Positions 11,774 through 22,639 of a stretch of DNA of 64,000 nucleotides are shown here, piece by piece. The first letter of the stretch is position 1, and every line of letters begins with the position of its first letter. The notes under the pieces were generated by a model, which was not told where the DNA came from, did not search any database, and worked only from the letters and a program-made list of their open reading frames with translations. Origin of the DNA: Scilla litardierei (Eukaryota > Streptophyta > Magnoliopsida > Asparagales > Asparagaceae); the NCBI GenBank assembly GCA_030789695.1, contig CM061142.1:798611258-798675257 (forward strand). Direction: 5' to 3'. The position numbers were made by a program, and so were the translations under genes.

Positions 11774-12180
11774 TGCGGCTGCGTGGATCAACCCACGAGA
11801 ATGCGTCGACCAGGACATAGTAAGGAAGCCAAGTAGAAGCCACGAGGTCGTGTCTTCGGAGCCAAACGACCGTGTGGAGGAGATGAGAAGAGACACATTC
11901 TGAAGCCATGCGGTCGTGTTCCCAGAAGCCAAATGGCCGCGTCGTGTAGGTTGAAGGAAGAGAAGAACCCAGACGACGTTGTCGAGTCATTGTAGACGAC
12001 ACGGCCGTGTTCTCCCAAGTCAAGTTGAAGCCAAACGATCGCTTCGCACGGTTGTTTTAGATCAAATTTGGAGAAGATGCGCCTTAGACGAAGCGGTCAT
12101 GTGGGCCAACCATGCGGTCGCACCGCCAATAGTATTTTCAGCCCATCTTACGCTCTTTAGGCCATGTGGTCGTGTCACAT
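11774..12180 (+). promoter_or_regulatory. Palindrome cluster, core CACACGGTCGTGTG, element II LTR
   Basis: At least nine degenerate palindromes around CGGTCG/CGGCCG: CATGCGGCTGCGTGG, CACGAGGTCGTGTC, AACGACCGTGTGG, CATGCGGTCGTGTT, AAATGGCCGCGTC, GACACGGCCGTGTT, AAACGATCGCTTC, CATGCGGTCGCACC and CATGTGGTCGTGTC. Neighbouring pairs sit 21-23 bp apart (for example the pairs near 11845/11867 and 12093/12114). The cluster lies before the TATA-like AAATAAATA at 12248. Confidence 0.6.
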
Positions 12181-12734
12181 TTGACGAGGCCACATCCTTT
12201 GAGTCTTTAAGGCCTGAGTGGGCGCTGTCAAGGGCCTTTTTTGAGTGAAATAAATACTTTTTGAGACATCTCTGCATGGAGGAGCCCTTTTTGGACGACT
12301 TTTCGCCGTCTTTTTCAGAGTTTCCCAGGGTTAAACTTTTAATTCTCTGCTACTCTTTAATTCTTCTTTTTGTTCTATTTGGTCTTTTAGTTTAATAATT
12401 AAATAATGGATTTCTCCATTGGTTGCTCTCGTGATTTTTGGGTTGTTTGCTATTGAATCTCTATCATCATCTACTGCAATGAATGCCCTTTCAACGTATT
12501 CTATCATCTAAAATTGCATGGATTGTGAGTAGTGATTCATCTAGGGCCAATGGGTTGAACCCCTTTGGATTAAATTATGGATTGATGAATTGTTGTGAAA
12601 TTGTTGAGTAATTGAGGATGATGGGCATGTTAGGATGATTATTATCATTGTAGATCGGATTCCCCCTTCGTAGGTAATTAGATTAATTCATGATAGACGT
12701 CGGGGTTAATCTAGGGTTTTTGAATACTTTGATC

Positions 12735-14262
12735 CGTAGGATCCCTGTGGATGGCAGACAACACTAGAAGAGGGGTTGAATAGAGTTGTCACAACTAATA
12801 TACTTTTTCGCGAAAAAGAAAAACCTTCTACTTGTTGCCTAAGTCTCAAAATTGTGTTGCCTCGAATTTGTACTTAATCAACAAAATATTAAGCTTGAAT
12901 ATAAGATGCAGCAAAATAAAAATCCAGGCAACTAATAATAAATAAGAGAAAGAAGTCACAATACAAACACAATGAATTTTATCCTGTTTCGACCCAACCT
13001 TAGCCTACGTCCAGTCCCCTAATCACTTCGGGATTTAATCCACTATATTGCAACAATGCAAAACAAGCACCTAGCTTCCATTGCTAGGATTTCTAATACC
13101 TAGTTTCCACCAACTAGGATTTCCATGCAAACATCTAGTTATCACAACTAGGATTTCCAACACTCTTTCCCTTATAATTACGGAAATTACAACAGCAAGT
13201 CTTCTCCAAAGACTTCTCAAAAGATCTGAAAAATTAGTACACGATTTCCTATAGCCAATGTATATATAAGTGAATATCGTGGCAAAAAAGAAATCGAAAA
13301 ATCCTTTTAATCAAATAAAAATATAAATAATCACAAATTGGTCAAAGGAAATAACTTGAATTTGATCTTCTAAATATTAGCACTTGGACTTTTAGAGATC
13401 AATATTCAATACTTTAATCTTTGAAAATATATGAATTTAAAACTCAAAGATTAAAAAGATGATAGTCTTGCAATTTGAATCTTAAAGAAAAGCTTTAAGC
13501 GCATGGAGATGAAATTAGCACAAAATAATTGAAAATCCTTTGAAAATTGAAGAACAATAATTTAGAGCTTGAGAACTTTTAGCACAAGTGCAAATTTCTT
13601 TTTCAATATAATATGATGTTGTTTAATAATTCAAATAAAAACTGCCAAAACTGTCAGGGTTGACCCGATAGTTGGCTATCGTGGGGGATAGTCGGCTATC
13701 ACATCTAGATAGTCGGCTATTTTTCATTGATAGTCGACTATAATATTGAGATTAAGTTTTGGCGAAATTCTACCTGCCAATAGTCGGCTATCTAGTGAGG
13801 ATAGTCGACTATAATTTGACACAGGAGTTTTCATGCTCAAAATACTTGGAAATATTTTATAAAAAATAGTTTTAAATAATATATGGTTAAACCTATTTAA
13901 AACCATTTTCTAGAATTTTTTGTGTGTGCGTAGCCAATATAAATTGGATTTAACATTTTGTACACTACAACTTACACAAACACACTATTCTAGCCATGTT
14001 CTTAATTCTTTATCTTGATCCTTTCTTCATTGATCTTAAGTCTTTATTTTTTATATCTGTCGGAGCCTTCATCTTATTCAATTTCGGGCTTGATGGTAGA
14101 CTTTTGATTTTGGCTCATTCTTCTTCGTTTTGCTTCACAATGCACTCAAAAATCTTCATGGCTATAATATAAATCTATATACACTTGAAACAAATATGTT
14201 AGTCCGTATATCACTTGTGCACATCATCAAAATCCACTGGGGTGAGTCTCAATTTCCCAACA
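12735..14262 (-). repeat. 3' LTR of Copia element (TATA-less)
   Basis: Minus-strand start TGTTGGGAAATTGAG at 14262 follows the polypurine tract; the far end has CG where the partner has TG (17404-17405). Length is 1528 bp against 1704 bp in the partner. Two deletions account for most of this. One removes about 90 bp matching 18176-18262. The other removes about 85 bp matching 18355-18435, which contains the CTATAAATAG box, so this copy has lost its promoter core. It keeps six phased ATAGTC/GGCTAT sites (13668-13812) and three small hairpins (13070-13153). Confidence 0.85.
13070..13153 (-). repeat. Three short hairpins in the Copia LTR
   Basis: CCTAGC...GCTAGG (13070-13088), CCTAGT...ACTAGG (13099-13118) and TCTAGTT...AACTAGG (13134-13152), each followed by ATTTC. 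The closing base pair changes in a compensated way (C-G to T-A). The other LTR has the matching trio at about 17740-17825, with some stems weakened. The position is in the transcribed R/U5 part of the minus-strand LTR. Confidence 0.6.
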
Positions 14263-14275
14263 CTCTCCCCCTTTT
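14263..14275 (-). other. Polypurine tract of Copia element
   Basis: The minus strand reads AAAAGGGGGAGAG directly before the LTR start at 14262, the standard plus-strand primer position. Confidence 0.8.
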
Positions 14276-16060
14276 GACGATGCCAACAAATGATATAAAA
14301 TATGAAAATAAGATGAAAATTAAAATTTACTTATGCTCCTCCTACAGAGATGCATGACTACTATGGAAAGGCTACTCCTCGTGCATCAAAGCTAGTTAGC
14401 AATAAGCATAATATATGCACAAGTTACATATTATTTTCCATTCCAATTTCAAGTGTTATTTTATCTAGCATACATTGTGAGCTTTTCTCCCCCTTTGTCA
14501 CATCAAAAATAAAATGAACAAGATAGCTTTAAACGTGACAAGAGTGAAGATTAATTTTGGTACCAAGTGTACAAATTTACAACATGATTTCTGATACCAA
14601 GTGAGAAATATCATCGTTTAATGTAAGCAAAAAAATATGAGCCATATAATTGAGCGATTTTCTAGCTGTCTCAACAATTTCTCATAAGAGGTGTAAGTAT
14701 CGTTTTGCATAAGATTTTTCAATTGTTTGATATGTAATAATCAATATTTGCCATAATTTATTTTAAACGCATTGAACAATTTCTCCCGGCATTAATGCTA
14801 GAAAGAAACAAGTAAGAATTATGCATAGATATATCCAAATGTCAAGTACAATAATTATAATCATTAAGCATATTCAAATTGGTCCAAAGTAAGGTTCTAA
14901 ATATGGATTCATAATACGAGCGTAAAATTCCTTCAATATAACATTCAATATTATTTTATTTACTCAGAGATATCATTCTCAATATAACATCCAACATAGA
15001 ACATATTTCTATAAGAAGCTTATTTATAATCTTAACATATGTCTATAATACCATATTCCGACTAATCAAATGCATACATACTCAAGATAGTGGGTCTCAA
15101 TTTGCAATGTGATGATTTCTATGAGTATGACATTTAAAAAATGAATCATCAAATATACATCAATCAATAATTTTACTATTCTTACAATGTGTGACAAAGC
15201 TCAAAATAACCAAATCATCTAGATTATCACCAAGTATTGAAATGAATATCTAAATAATAACATGAGCATTAAGATGCATCAAGTATAATCAATGAGATAT
15301 TACAATTGAGCAATAATATTAACAAAATCAATTGATATTCAACAAAGATTAGGCTCAATTTTGTCTACTAACTTTTTTCTCCAAACAAGATATAATAATG
15401 GAAATAAATCCACAAATTAATCAATTTGTGTGACATAATAGCATAACATGATAATCCATAAATGTGTCTAATGTGTGATTACATATATCATTTATATGAT
15501 CTCACACTTTGAACAAAAATTAAACATATTATATCATGTCATCAGTTACATATGATACCACATGTAGAAAATATCACATGTTGGAATAATAAACATACTT
15601 ACAATTTTGGGCACACCTTTCAAAGTTTCTTACCAAGTTTCAATCTCCTTATTTGAGTAAAATTTGTTTTTTGAAAATCAAGGAGTTGAAGTGGTTGGCT
15701 CCAAATTGTAAATAATCTCTGAAAAATAATACTTTTGGTACCCATCATTTTCATTAGGGTCCTTGGGGTTAACGTGAATCATATTTAATTTTCTTTATCA
15801 AATACTATTATATTCAAATATAATTAATTCAATTTTATAGCTCGAATATCGACAAAAAATATGATAACAAAAATCATCTCGAGATCAATGTGTGCGAAAC
15901 TAAGAAGATGTTCCGACAAATACATCTCAGCTATTTATCGTCAGAATTATAAAAATGCTTTAAACGAAATGTGCAATCATTCTAATATATTATCTCAAAA
16001 AAATCTAGCATGTATTTCATTATACTATACAAGGGTATCGACAAAATGATCATGTAGGTA
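14276..16060 (-). mobile_element. Non-coding internal region of Copia element
   Basis: About 1.8 kb of very AT-rich sequence, with no domain I can recognise on either strand and only short spurious frames. This is where protease, integrase and RT-RNase H would be expected, so the pol module has been lost or replaced. Confidence 0.6.
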
Positions 16061-17371
16061 CATGGATACCCTGAAAACATGGGTTCAAATAAATTTAACC
16101 ATTAGGAACCCAAATCCGATACAGATTTGCTTTCCTATGCATATGAGAATAATTATCAGATTCATTTCTAACAATATTATGAACATAAATATACTTGTCA
16201 TGCAAGCCTAAGTGTTTAGGCACCTATAACATATTATTTCTACCAGTGTGTGCAATGTGTGGGTTGTGCACAAAATGTGATTTTTGATTAGTGTTATGAA
16301 CAATATTTTTAGGAACCAAAGTATGAGCATTGTGAGATATAGAATGAGATCTATTTTTATTAGCATGTCTACCATATAAAAAGCATACCTTTTAACATTA
16401 GCATGCACAACATTTAAATTTCTACAAATATCACTAGAGGTAGAATCATGAACATGATTATTTTGTGTTGTGGAAGCATGCTTTTGTGGATGAGTGGCCT
16501 TCGCACTTGGATTTTTCTTAAACTCATTAAGCCTAAGAACTAATTATTTGTGATTATGCTTACACACGCTCAAAAGATTTTTAAGCAAATCAATTTTATC
16601 ATTTAAATTAGAAATACAAATGGCATGCTCATTTTTCAAAGAATAATGATCAATAAAGAATCAAACTTGACCTTCAACAATTATGATCATGTAATGAAAT
16701 ATTATAGCAACTACAATTATTTTTCAAATCATCATAATCAATCAATAAGCTATCTATTTACTATATAGCTCATCATGGTCAAAAATTAAAGCGTTATGCT
16801 TATCTTTCAATTTTTGTACACCTTTTCTAATGATTCATATCTATTAATCAATTTTTTTATGGTGATCACTTAACTTATCAAAATCAAAATCATCATCATG
16901 ATCTGAGTTAGAGTCACTTATCTCGTTTTCATCATATTGATGTGCCATCAAGCACATTTCATTTGAGGGATTCTCTTCTTCTTCTTCTTTGTCACTTGAG
17001 TCATCTGACTCCGAATTGGTCTCTTCTTCCCTAATTTTGCTCTCTTTTATTGCTTGTGTCTCCATCAGTTGTTCTTCAATTTTGAGATCTACATATTTTT
17101 CCTCCAATAATTTCATGATTTGTTGTGCGGTGTTGGTTTCTGCAATATTATCAAACATACTATCAGATAAAAATGAGTAGAGTAGATGCATTACCTTTGC
17201 GTTTATTGAGTATTTCATCTTTTCATAGGGTGTCCACATTGTTGTGGGGATAGAAGGCACTTTGTAGAACTCTTTCATGAAGATCACGTATTCGATGTTC
17301 TTGGCCTCCAGGTATATCTCCATTCTCTTTCTCCAGGTGGAAAAGTTTGTGCCGCTGAAAATAGTTGATGC
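16061..17371 (-). pseudogene. Copia gag, degenerate
   Basis: The minus-strand frame starts at the ATG at 17369-17371 (MASTIFSGTNFSTWRKRME...). It is open to 16844 and shows the UBN2-type gag core: 'YLEAKNIEYVI', 'AKVMHLLYSFLSDSMFDNIAE', 'MKLLEEKYVD', then an acidic Ser/Glu/Asp-rich linker. An upstream ATG at 17404 lies in the primer site and LTR edge and is not the natural start. Past 16844 the frame is broken, but recognisable pieces of the long C-terminal gag region typical of large-gag Copia elements continue to about 16060 (an HNHK/NEFKKNPSAKATHPQKH block at about 16560-16440, ending in an 'IWVP' block). No intact zinc knuckle is seen. Confidence 0.75.
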
Positions 17372-17389
17372 CATCACCTTAAGAACCTT

Positions 17390-17401
17390 GCTTTGATACC
17401 A
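17390..17401 (-). other. Primer binding site of Copia element
   Basis: The minus strand reads TGGTATCAAAGC, one mismatch from the initiator tRNA-Met complement, 2 bp inside the LTR edge at 17404. Confidence 0.85.
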
Positions 17402-18365
17402 CATGTAGGATCTCTGTGGATGGCAGACAACACTAGAAGTGGGTTGAATAGAGTTGTCACAAATAATATACTTTTTCGCGAAAAAGAAAAACCTTCTGCT
17501 TGTTGCCTAAGTCTCAAATTGAGTTGACTCGAATTTTTACTTAATCAACAAAATATTAAACTTGAATATAAGATGCAACCAAATAAAAATTCAAGCAACA
17601 AATAATAAATGAGAGAAAGAAGTACCAACACAAACACAAGGAATTTTATCTTGGTTCAGCCCAACCTTGACCTACGTCCAGTCCCCTAATCCATTCGGTA
17701 TTTAATCCACTATATTGCAACAATGTAATACAAGCACCTAACTTCCCTCGCTAGGATTTCCAACACATAGTTTCACCAACTAGGATTTCCATGCAATCAC
17801 CTAGTTATCACCAACTAGGATTTCCAACACTCTTTCTTTTATAATTACGAGAATTACAACAACAAGTCTTCTTCAAAGACTTCTCAAAAGATCTGAAAAA
17901 TAAGTCAAGATTTCATATAGCCAATGTATATATAAGTGAATATCGTGGCTAAAAAGAAATCGAAAAATCCTTTTGATCAAATAAAGATATAAATAATAAC
18001 AAATTGATCAAAGGAAATAACTTGAATTTGATCTTCTAAATATTAGCACTTGGGCTTTTACAGATCAATATTGAAGACTTTAATCTTTGAAAAGATATGG
18101 ATTTGAAACTCAAAGATTAAAAAGATGATAGTCTTGCAATTTTAATCTCAAAGAAAAGCTTTAACGCATGGAGATAAAATTAAAACAAAAACTATTTGAA
18201 GGCAAAAGAAACTGCAAATGATCTTTTACAAATTAGCATAAAAAATTGAAATTCGTAGCCTCTGAAAATTGAAGAACAATAATTTAGAGCTTGAGAACTT
18301 TTAGCACAAGAGCAAATTTCTTTTTCAATATAATATAAAGTTGTTTAAAAATTCTGCAACCATCA

Positions 18366-18375
18366 CTATTTATAG
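18366..18375 (-). promoter_or_regulatory. TATA box of Copia 5' LTR
   Basis: The minus strand reads CTATAAATAG, about 120 bp downstream of the palindrome array. The 3' LTR lacks it through deletion. Confidence 0.7.
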
Positions 18376-18488
18376 AGAAATAATAGCTTAAAATCAGCTT
18401 GAAATCAGCTGTAAATCTGCTTAAAAGTCTCCTCTAACAACAAGATAAATTCAAATAAAAACGGCCAAAACTGTCAGAGTTGACCCAG

Positions 18489-18633
18489 ATAGTCGGCTTC
18501 TGTAGGGGATAGTCGGCTATCACCTCCAGATAGTCGGCTATTTTTCATTAATAGTCGGCTATAAAATTGACAGTAAGTTTTGGTGAAATTTTTCCTCCAA
18601 GTAGTCGGCTATCTGGTGAGGATAGTCGGCTAT
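18489..18633 (-). promoter_or_regulatory. Phased palindrome array ATAGTCGACTAT/ATAGTCGGCTAT
   Basis: Six sites with centres at 18494, 18514, 18535, 18556, 18606 and 18627, giving spacings 20, 21, 21, 50 and 21 bp. The other LTR repeats exactly the same spacing (centres 13673, 13693, 13714, 13735, 13785, 13806), including two perfect ATAGTCGACTAT palindromes. The array lies in U3 upstream of the TATA box. Phasing near two helical turns suggests protein binding on one face of the DNA; that is inference. Confidence 0.75.
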
Positions 18634-18737
18634 AATTTGACACAGGAGTTTTCATGCTCAAAATACTTGAAAATATTTTATAAAAAATATTTTTAAATAA
18701 TATATGGTTAAACCTATTTAAAAACAATTTTTCAAGA

Positions 18738-18740
<3 letters not shown>

Positions 18741-18776
<36 letters not shown>
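18741..18776 (+). repeat. (GT)n microsatellite
   Basis: About 18 GT units within the Copia 5' LTR. Confidence 0.97.
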
Positions 18777-18778
<2 letters not shown>

Positions 18779-19675
18779 TGAATATAAATTGGCTTTAACA
18801 TTTTGTACACTACAACTTACACAAACACACTATACTTCCCTTGTTTTTAATTCTTTGTCTTGAGCCATTCTTCATTGAATGTAAGTCCTTATTAGTTATA
18901 TGTGTCGGAGCCTTCATCTTCTTCAATTTCAGGCTAAATGGTAGACCTTTTATTTTGGCTCATGCTTCTTTGTGTTGCTCCACAATGCGCTCAAATATCT
19001 TCATGGCTATAATATAAATCTATATACACTTGAACCAAATATGTTAGTCTGTATATCACTTGTGTGCATCATCAAAATCCACTGGGGTGGGTCTCAATTT
19101 CATAACATGATTGATACTATTGAATTACACAATTGACGTCGGTAATCGATTAGAACCCTCCTAATATAGATCCGAATCCTAACCCACGGAAGTGGCATGG
19201 AGGAAGATTGGAGACATTCGTCGGACAAAATGCACCTAGTGAGTATCGATGCACGATTGACATCGATATTGATACGGGCTAGGTAGGCCAATCATGCACC
19301 ACAAAAGTGAGTGCTAGGTTAATATTATGGGATATCTTACCATGCGCCATGGAAGTGAGGGGGGAGGGGGGGTACCCTTAGATTAGACAACCTCTCCCGA
19401 GCCTCATGAACTCAACAATCGAATAACACTAATCAATCTTAATTTAGGCCAATGGTGAGTATATCCATGCCCGAGAGCTTCTTTTATTAGTATTTCCTCT
19501 TAGTTTTTATAGATATCAAATCCTATACTCGATTGCATAGCCATTGACATAGGAAGAAATAGATAGCAACAGCTGCCTCCCAGGGGACGACTCGTATAGC
19601 GCTACAACTACATCGTGCACTTGCGGCTTACAAATTTAAAGCTGACATACAAACACGAATAATATCTTTTATGCA

Positions 19676-20356
19676 ATGATCATGGGTTGAGCAAGTTGTT
19701 TAGCTATTGAACCACCAAATTAGGGTTATGCTCAGGAAGATTATTATCTACATAGATTGGCTTCTCTAAATTGGTCGATAACGAGAGTTAGGATTAATCT
19801 CGGGTTTCTAACTCCTATGATGATTCATACTAATTGTGCCGCCAACGAGAGTTGGGAGTAATTTACAGCCCTCCTAGCATTGAGCAGAGTTCCGACCATG
19901 AGAGTGGCATGAACATTGATTGGGGAACATTGTCGAGCATCATGCACCCATCGTGTGGCGATGACCAACAAGAGTTGGCTTGGTCACACGAGGGGTAGTC
20001 CTATCATAGCATCACGAGAGTAGGGGGTAGGTGATAACATGAGGGTTGATCCTATCATAGCATCATGAGAGTGGGGGATAGGTGACAACTTTAGGTTAGA
20101 CAACCTCACCTTAGGGTCGATTTGATAGTCGTACAACGTGCTCATTCCCGTGTTCAACCCACATTGGAGAGATACCTAGCCATAGAGTTCTTTCGTTCTA
20201 TTTGTGTTCATCCTATTCCATACGTCACCCACGTAGCTAACCACAACCTACGATTGGCTAGTATTCAATCACATAACCTCCTCGCATATGACCCGTTAAG
20301 CGCTACGATGATTCCGTGTGCTTGCGGTTATAAATATTGATACTTCTGCTCACGCA
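19676..20356 (+). repeat. 5' LTR of Athila-like element III, 3' half only
   Basis: Begins abruptly at the ATGGGTTGAGC block, which lies mid-LTR in element II (12553), and runs through the U5 motifs (GTGTGCTTGCGGTTATAAATA) to CTCACGCA at 20356, followed by a primer site. The upstream U3 and TATA are missing here. The simplest reading is that element II inserted into this LTR and the other half lies beyond its lost 5' end. ATGAT after 19675 could be the target duplication but has no visible partner. Confidence 0.6.
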
Positions 20357-20366
20357 ATAAATTTTC

Positions 20367-20384
20367 TGGCACCGTTGACAGGGA
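20367..20384 (+). other. Primer binding site of element III, tRNA-Asp type
   Basis: TGGCACCGTTGACAGGGA against the plant tRNA-Asp complement TGGCGCCGTTGCCGGGGA: 15 of 18 match, and the three differences are all to A. It sits 10 bp after the LTR end. Confidence 0.7.
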
Positions 20385-20564
20385 GTTTGCCTTGATTGAT
20401 ATTAGTTTAATCTTAGGTTTGTTAGACTATGTGAATATAAAATAATAAAAATAAATAAAGAAGATTCCCCCCACCCCACCTTTCACTATTCTCTTTTCAT
20501 CTTACTGACAATCTTCTCTGTGTTCTTTCTTATTTTTGTGTAACCAGGTGCACGTGGAGTACAA

Positions 20565-20852
20565 ATGATGATGCCTGAAGATAATACTCTTTCACTCTTT
20601 GCTAGCCAGATATACATGTTGGAACGGAAAATCAATGCGTCGATGGAAGATGCATACACCCCTACCCCTCCACTTTTAGTTCCACCACCTCAGAAATCCA
20701 GATTAGAGATCTTGATGGAGCAAGACATTGAAGCTCAAGGGTGGAAGAATGATAACTTCCAGAACTCTCTCCAATATCTAACCGACACCACCAAATTGAT
20801 CGAGAGCCAGCAGGCACAGTTTACTCAGCAGATCAGCCAGTTGTGCCACTAA
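20565..20852 (+). pseudogene. Element III first ORF, truncated gag-region remnant
   Basis: A 95-codon frame preceded by a T-rich leader ending in CCAG. It resembles the linker part of an Athila gag: proline-rich piece, then 'ESQQAQFTQQISQL', matching the coiled 'ITNQEKINQKLE...VTQLGLQV' zone of element VII at 57470-57545. The conserved gag core (compare 56400-56800) is absent, so a deletion removed it. The frame ends in a stop at 20850-20852 and decays. Confidence 0.5.
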
Positions 20853-20969
20853 GTGAGCCTGATCGCATGCCAATGCCATTCACAAATGCAGGCAAAGTAG
20901 AATTCTAGGACTCCGATCCTGAAGGATGAACCAAAATGTGAAGAGCAGTTGGAGGAGTCCACAACCATG

Positions 20970-21760
20970 CCAACAGAGGGTAATCTATCTGAACCAAATT
21001 TACATTTTATTATGGATTATTTCTCCCATGCAGGTACTGTCGATGACAATCTTTATGCTAGCTGGGATGTAGACACACTATAAAAACATTTTAATGACAA
21101 TGAGGATGAGCTATGCGAGGGTGAGGATGACATTACCGATATTGCAGATCCCGAGCCTTGTTTACCTCAAGAGTCATCACCCAAGCCTAAACCATACCAG
21201 AGCATTGAGGAGGATGTGCATGTAGGCATGGACATGACGATCGATCTCAGAGAGCCAGACCTACGCCCACCTTCATACATGTTGCGCAGCCATCGTCAAT
21301 TACTTCTGAGGCCGAGTGTCTATCTGATCTTACAGACATCATCAGGGGATATTTCTTAAAACTCCAAAACTCTATTTTTGAATCCCAAACTTCATTTCCA
21401 AATTATATAGATTCATATTCTGTTGACACAACGTACTTCTCACATGACATATGTACAAATTTCACAGAGCTATGCTGGGTGTGTTACCACCTGGAGAGAT
21501 TAAAGAAAGGAACATGGAGTCGGTTGCATCCTCTTCAAGGAGTAGTAAACTATCCTATGGGAGTATTCATATCCTTCTTTCAAATTTTCCATTTCCTTCC
21601 GACGACTACCTTTGGGATAGTTTTATTTTGGGGAAGCGTTTTTCCCATCGAGCTGATATTCCTCGTCTCTCGTAGGCTATAGGTGGACATCCTCGAGAAA
21701 TGCTTGGAGGAGCATTATTGGAGCCTGATGGAGTTCATGGAGTGAAGCTATTAGCTGATC
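20970..21760 (+). pseudogene. Element III hydrophobic-tail ORF, broken
   Basis: Unrecognised. An acidic frame (about 20990-21360; DNEDELCEGEDD, one internal stop) passes into a second piece with DTTYFSHDICTNFTELCWVC. It ends in the open stretch 21479-21682. That stretch has two hydrophobic segments (VFISFFQIFHFLPTTTFGIV and LFWGSVFPIELIFLV) followed by SRRL and a stop. This looks like a membrane-anchored C terminus, which fits the env-like position reported for some Athila elements, but I cannot assign a family. It precedes the internal promoter-like region. Confidence 0.4.
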
Positions 21761-22079
21761 CATAAAAGGAGTAGATAGAGCAGCTGCCCGCTCCACTTCA
21801 TATTCAATATCCACCGTTTGAAACAAGTGTACTCAATCCAGTAGTATAGAAAATTTTATATGTTTTCTAGAGTAGTTCTTTCAATAAACTCGCCTCCTCT
21901 CGATAGCGAGAGAAGCGTAGTATGTTTAAATTTTTTATTAGGATTAGTTGATTTTTCCTTTGAATAAATCACCCACCCCTCACTGGGCACATACCAAAAT
22001 CATAAAAACCCCAAATCCGAAAGGCTTAAATCCACATTTTTAAATTGCAGGGACATCCAACTTGATCATGTGTGTTGCC

Positions 22080-22410
22080 CCACGCAGCCGTGTTGGAGGG
22101 GAGTATAAAGAGACATCAGCTGGAGAGAAGATTTTGGAGATGATTCACATAATCGTTTGACACGGTGTGATAGCTTGTGGGAGAACAACCACAATTTCAG
22201 GGCTTGAAGCTAATGCCACGCGGTCGCATGCATGCGATCGCATCAGAAAACCCCACAAAAAGAGCTATTGGACCTTATTTTTACCCCATAGCCACACGGT
22301 CGTGTGAATCCTCACATGACCATGTGACTCAAGCCCAGCCAGCCCCAATTTTTTAACCCAGATTGACACGACTGTGCCATATGGTCCCGTCGCCACCCTC
22401 TATGTAAGCC
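22080..22410 (+). promoter_or_regulatory. Internal palindrome cluster and TATA-like box, element III
   Basis: Degenerate palindromes CACGCAGCCGTGTT, CACGCGGTCGCATG, ATGCGATCGCAT, CACACGGTCGTGTG, CACATGACCATGTG and CACGACTGTGCC, then CTATGTAAGCCCC at 22400-22412 and a CT-rich leader to about 22615. The order matches 59103-59690 of element VII: TTGCAGGGACAT, palindromes, TATA, CT-rich leader. It is inside the element, not in an LTR. Confidence 0.55.
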
Positions 22411-22634
22411 CCAAATCCCCCAAATGGACGACCCCTTCCCATTTTTCTCGAACCGTTTTAACTCCCCCTCCAAATTCTCGAGCTCCCTCAGCCCAGCGAC
22501 CACTAGTGACACCTCCAATTTCCCCCATCCCCTCTCTCCCTCACACACTAATCACCCTGCTACTACCTTCCTCCACAGTCCCCGCTCCATTTCTCCGTAA
22601 AACCATAAATTGATCGATAGAGCTTTTTGGGGCA
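22411..22634 (+). other. CT-rich leader after internal TATA, element III
   Basis: Pyrimidine-rich, proline-encoding in places (the 79-codon frame at 22374 is compositional). It resembles 59475-59665. The insertion site of the solo LTR follows; the leader continues at 25721. Confidence 0.4.
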
Positions 22635-22639
22635 AAATC

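Larger units (their letters stand above)
12735..19107 (-). mobile_element. Complete but pol-less Copia element, minus strand
   Basis: Two LTRs in the same orientation (12735-14262 and 17404-19107) enclose a 3.1-kb internal region with a primer site, a partial gag and a polypurine tract, but no recognisable protease, integrase, RT or RNase H. The flanks carry TGATC (12730-12734) and TGATT (19108-19112), a 5-bp target duplication with one mismatch. The target is the LTR of element II. The element can only have moved with enzymes supplied by a relative. LTR divergence includes several indels, so the insertion is not recent. Confidence 0.88.
17404..19107 (-). repeat. 5' LTR of Copia element
   Basis: 1704 bp, TG (17404-17405) to CA (19106-19107) on the plus strand. 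Minus-strand order: U3 with six phased palindromic sites (18622-18489), TATA box (18375-18366), leader, hairpins, primer site. It carries a (GT)n run at 18741-18776 that is only a few repeats long in the partner LTR. Confidence 0.88.
11539..19675 (+). repeat. 3' LTR of Athila-like element II (split by a Copia element)
   Basis: Starts TGTGTGCC after the polypurine tract and resumes after the Copia insertion at 19113; uninterrupted length about 1.76 kb. Landmarks: CATTGCAGGAGA (11660-), palindrome cluster 11774-12180, AT-rich TATA-like AAATAAATA (12248), GTGAGTAGTGATTCATCTAGGG leader block (12526-), and a U5 with GTGCACTTGCGGCTTACAAA ending near ATGCA (19675). A G-rich run at 19357-19372 expands a spot that is short in element I. 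The right edge is inferred. Confidence 0.65.
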
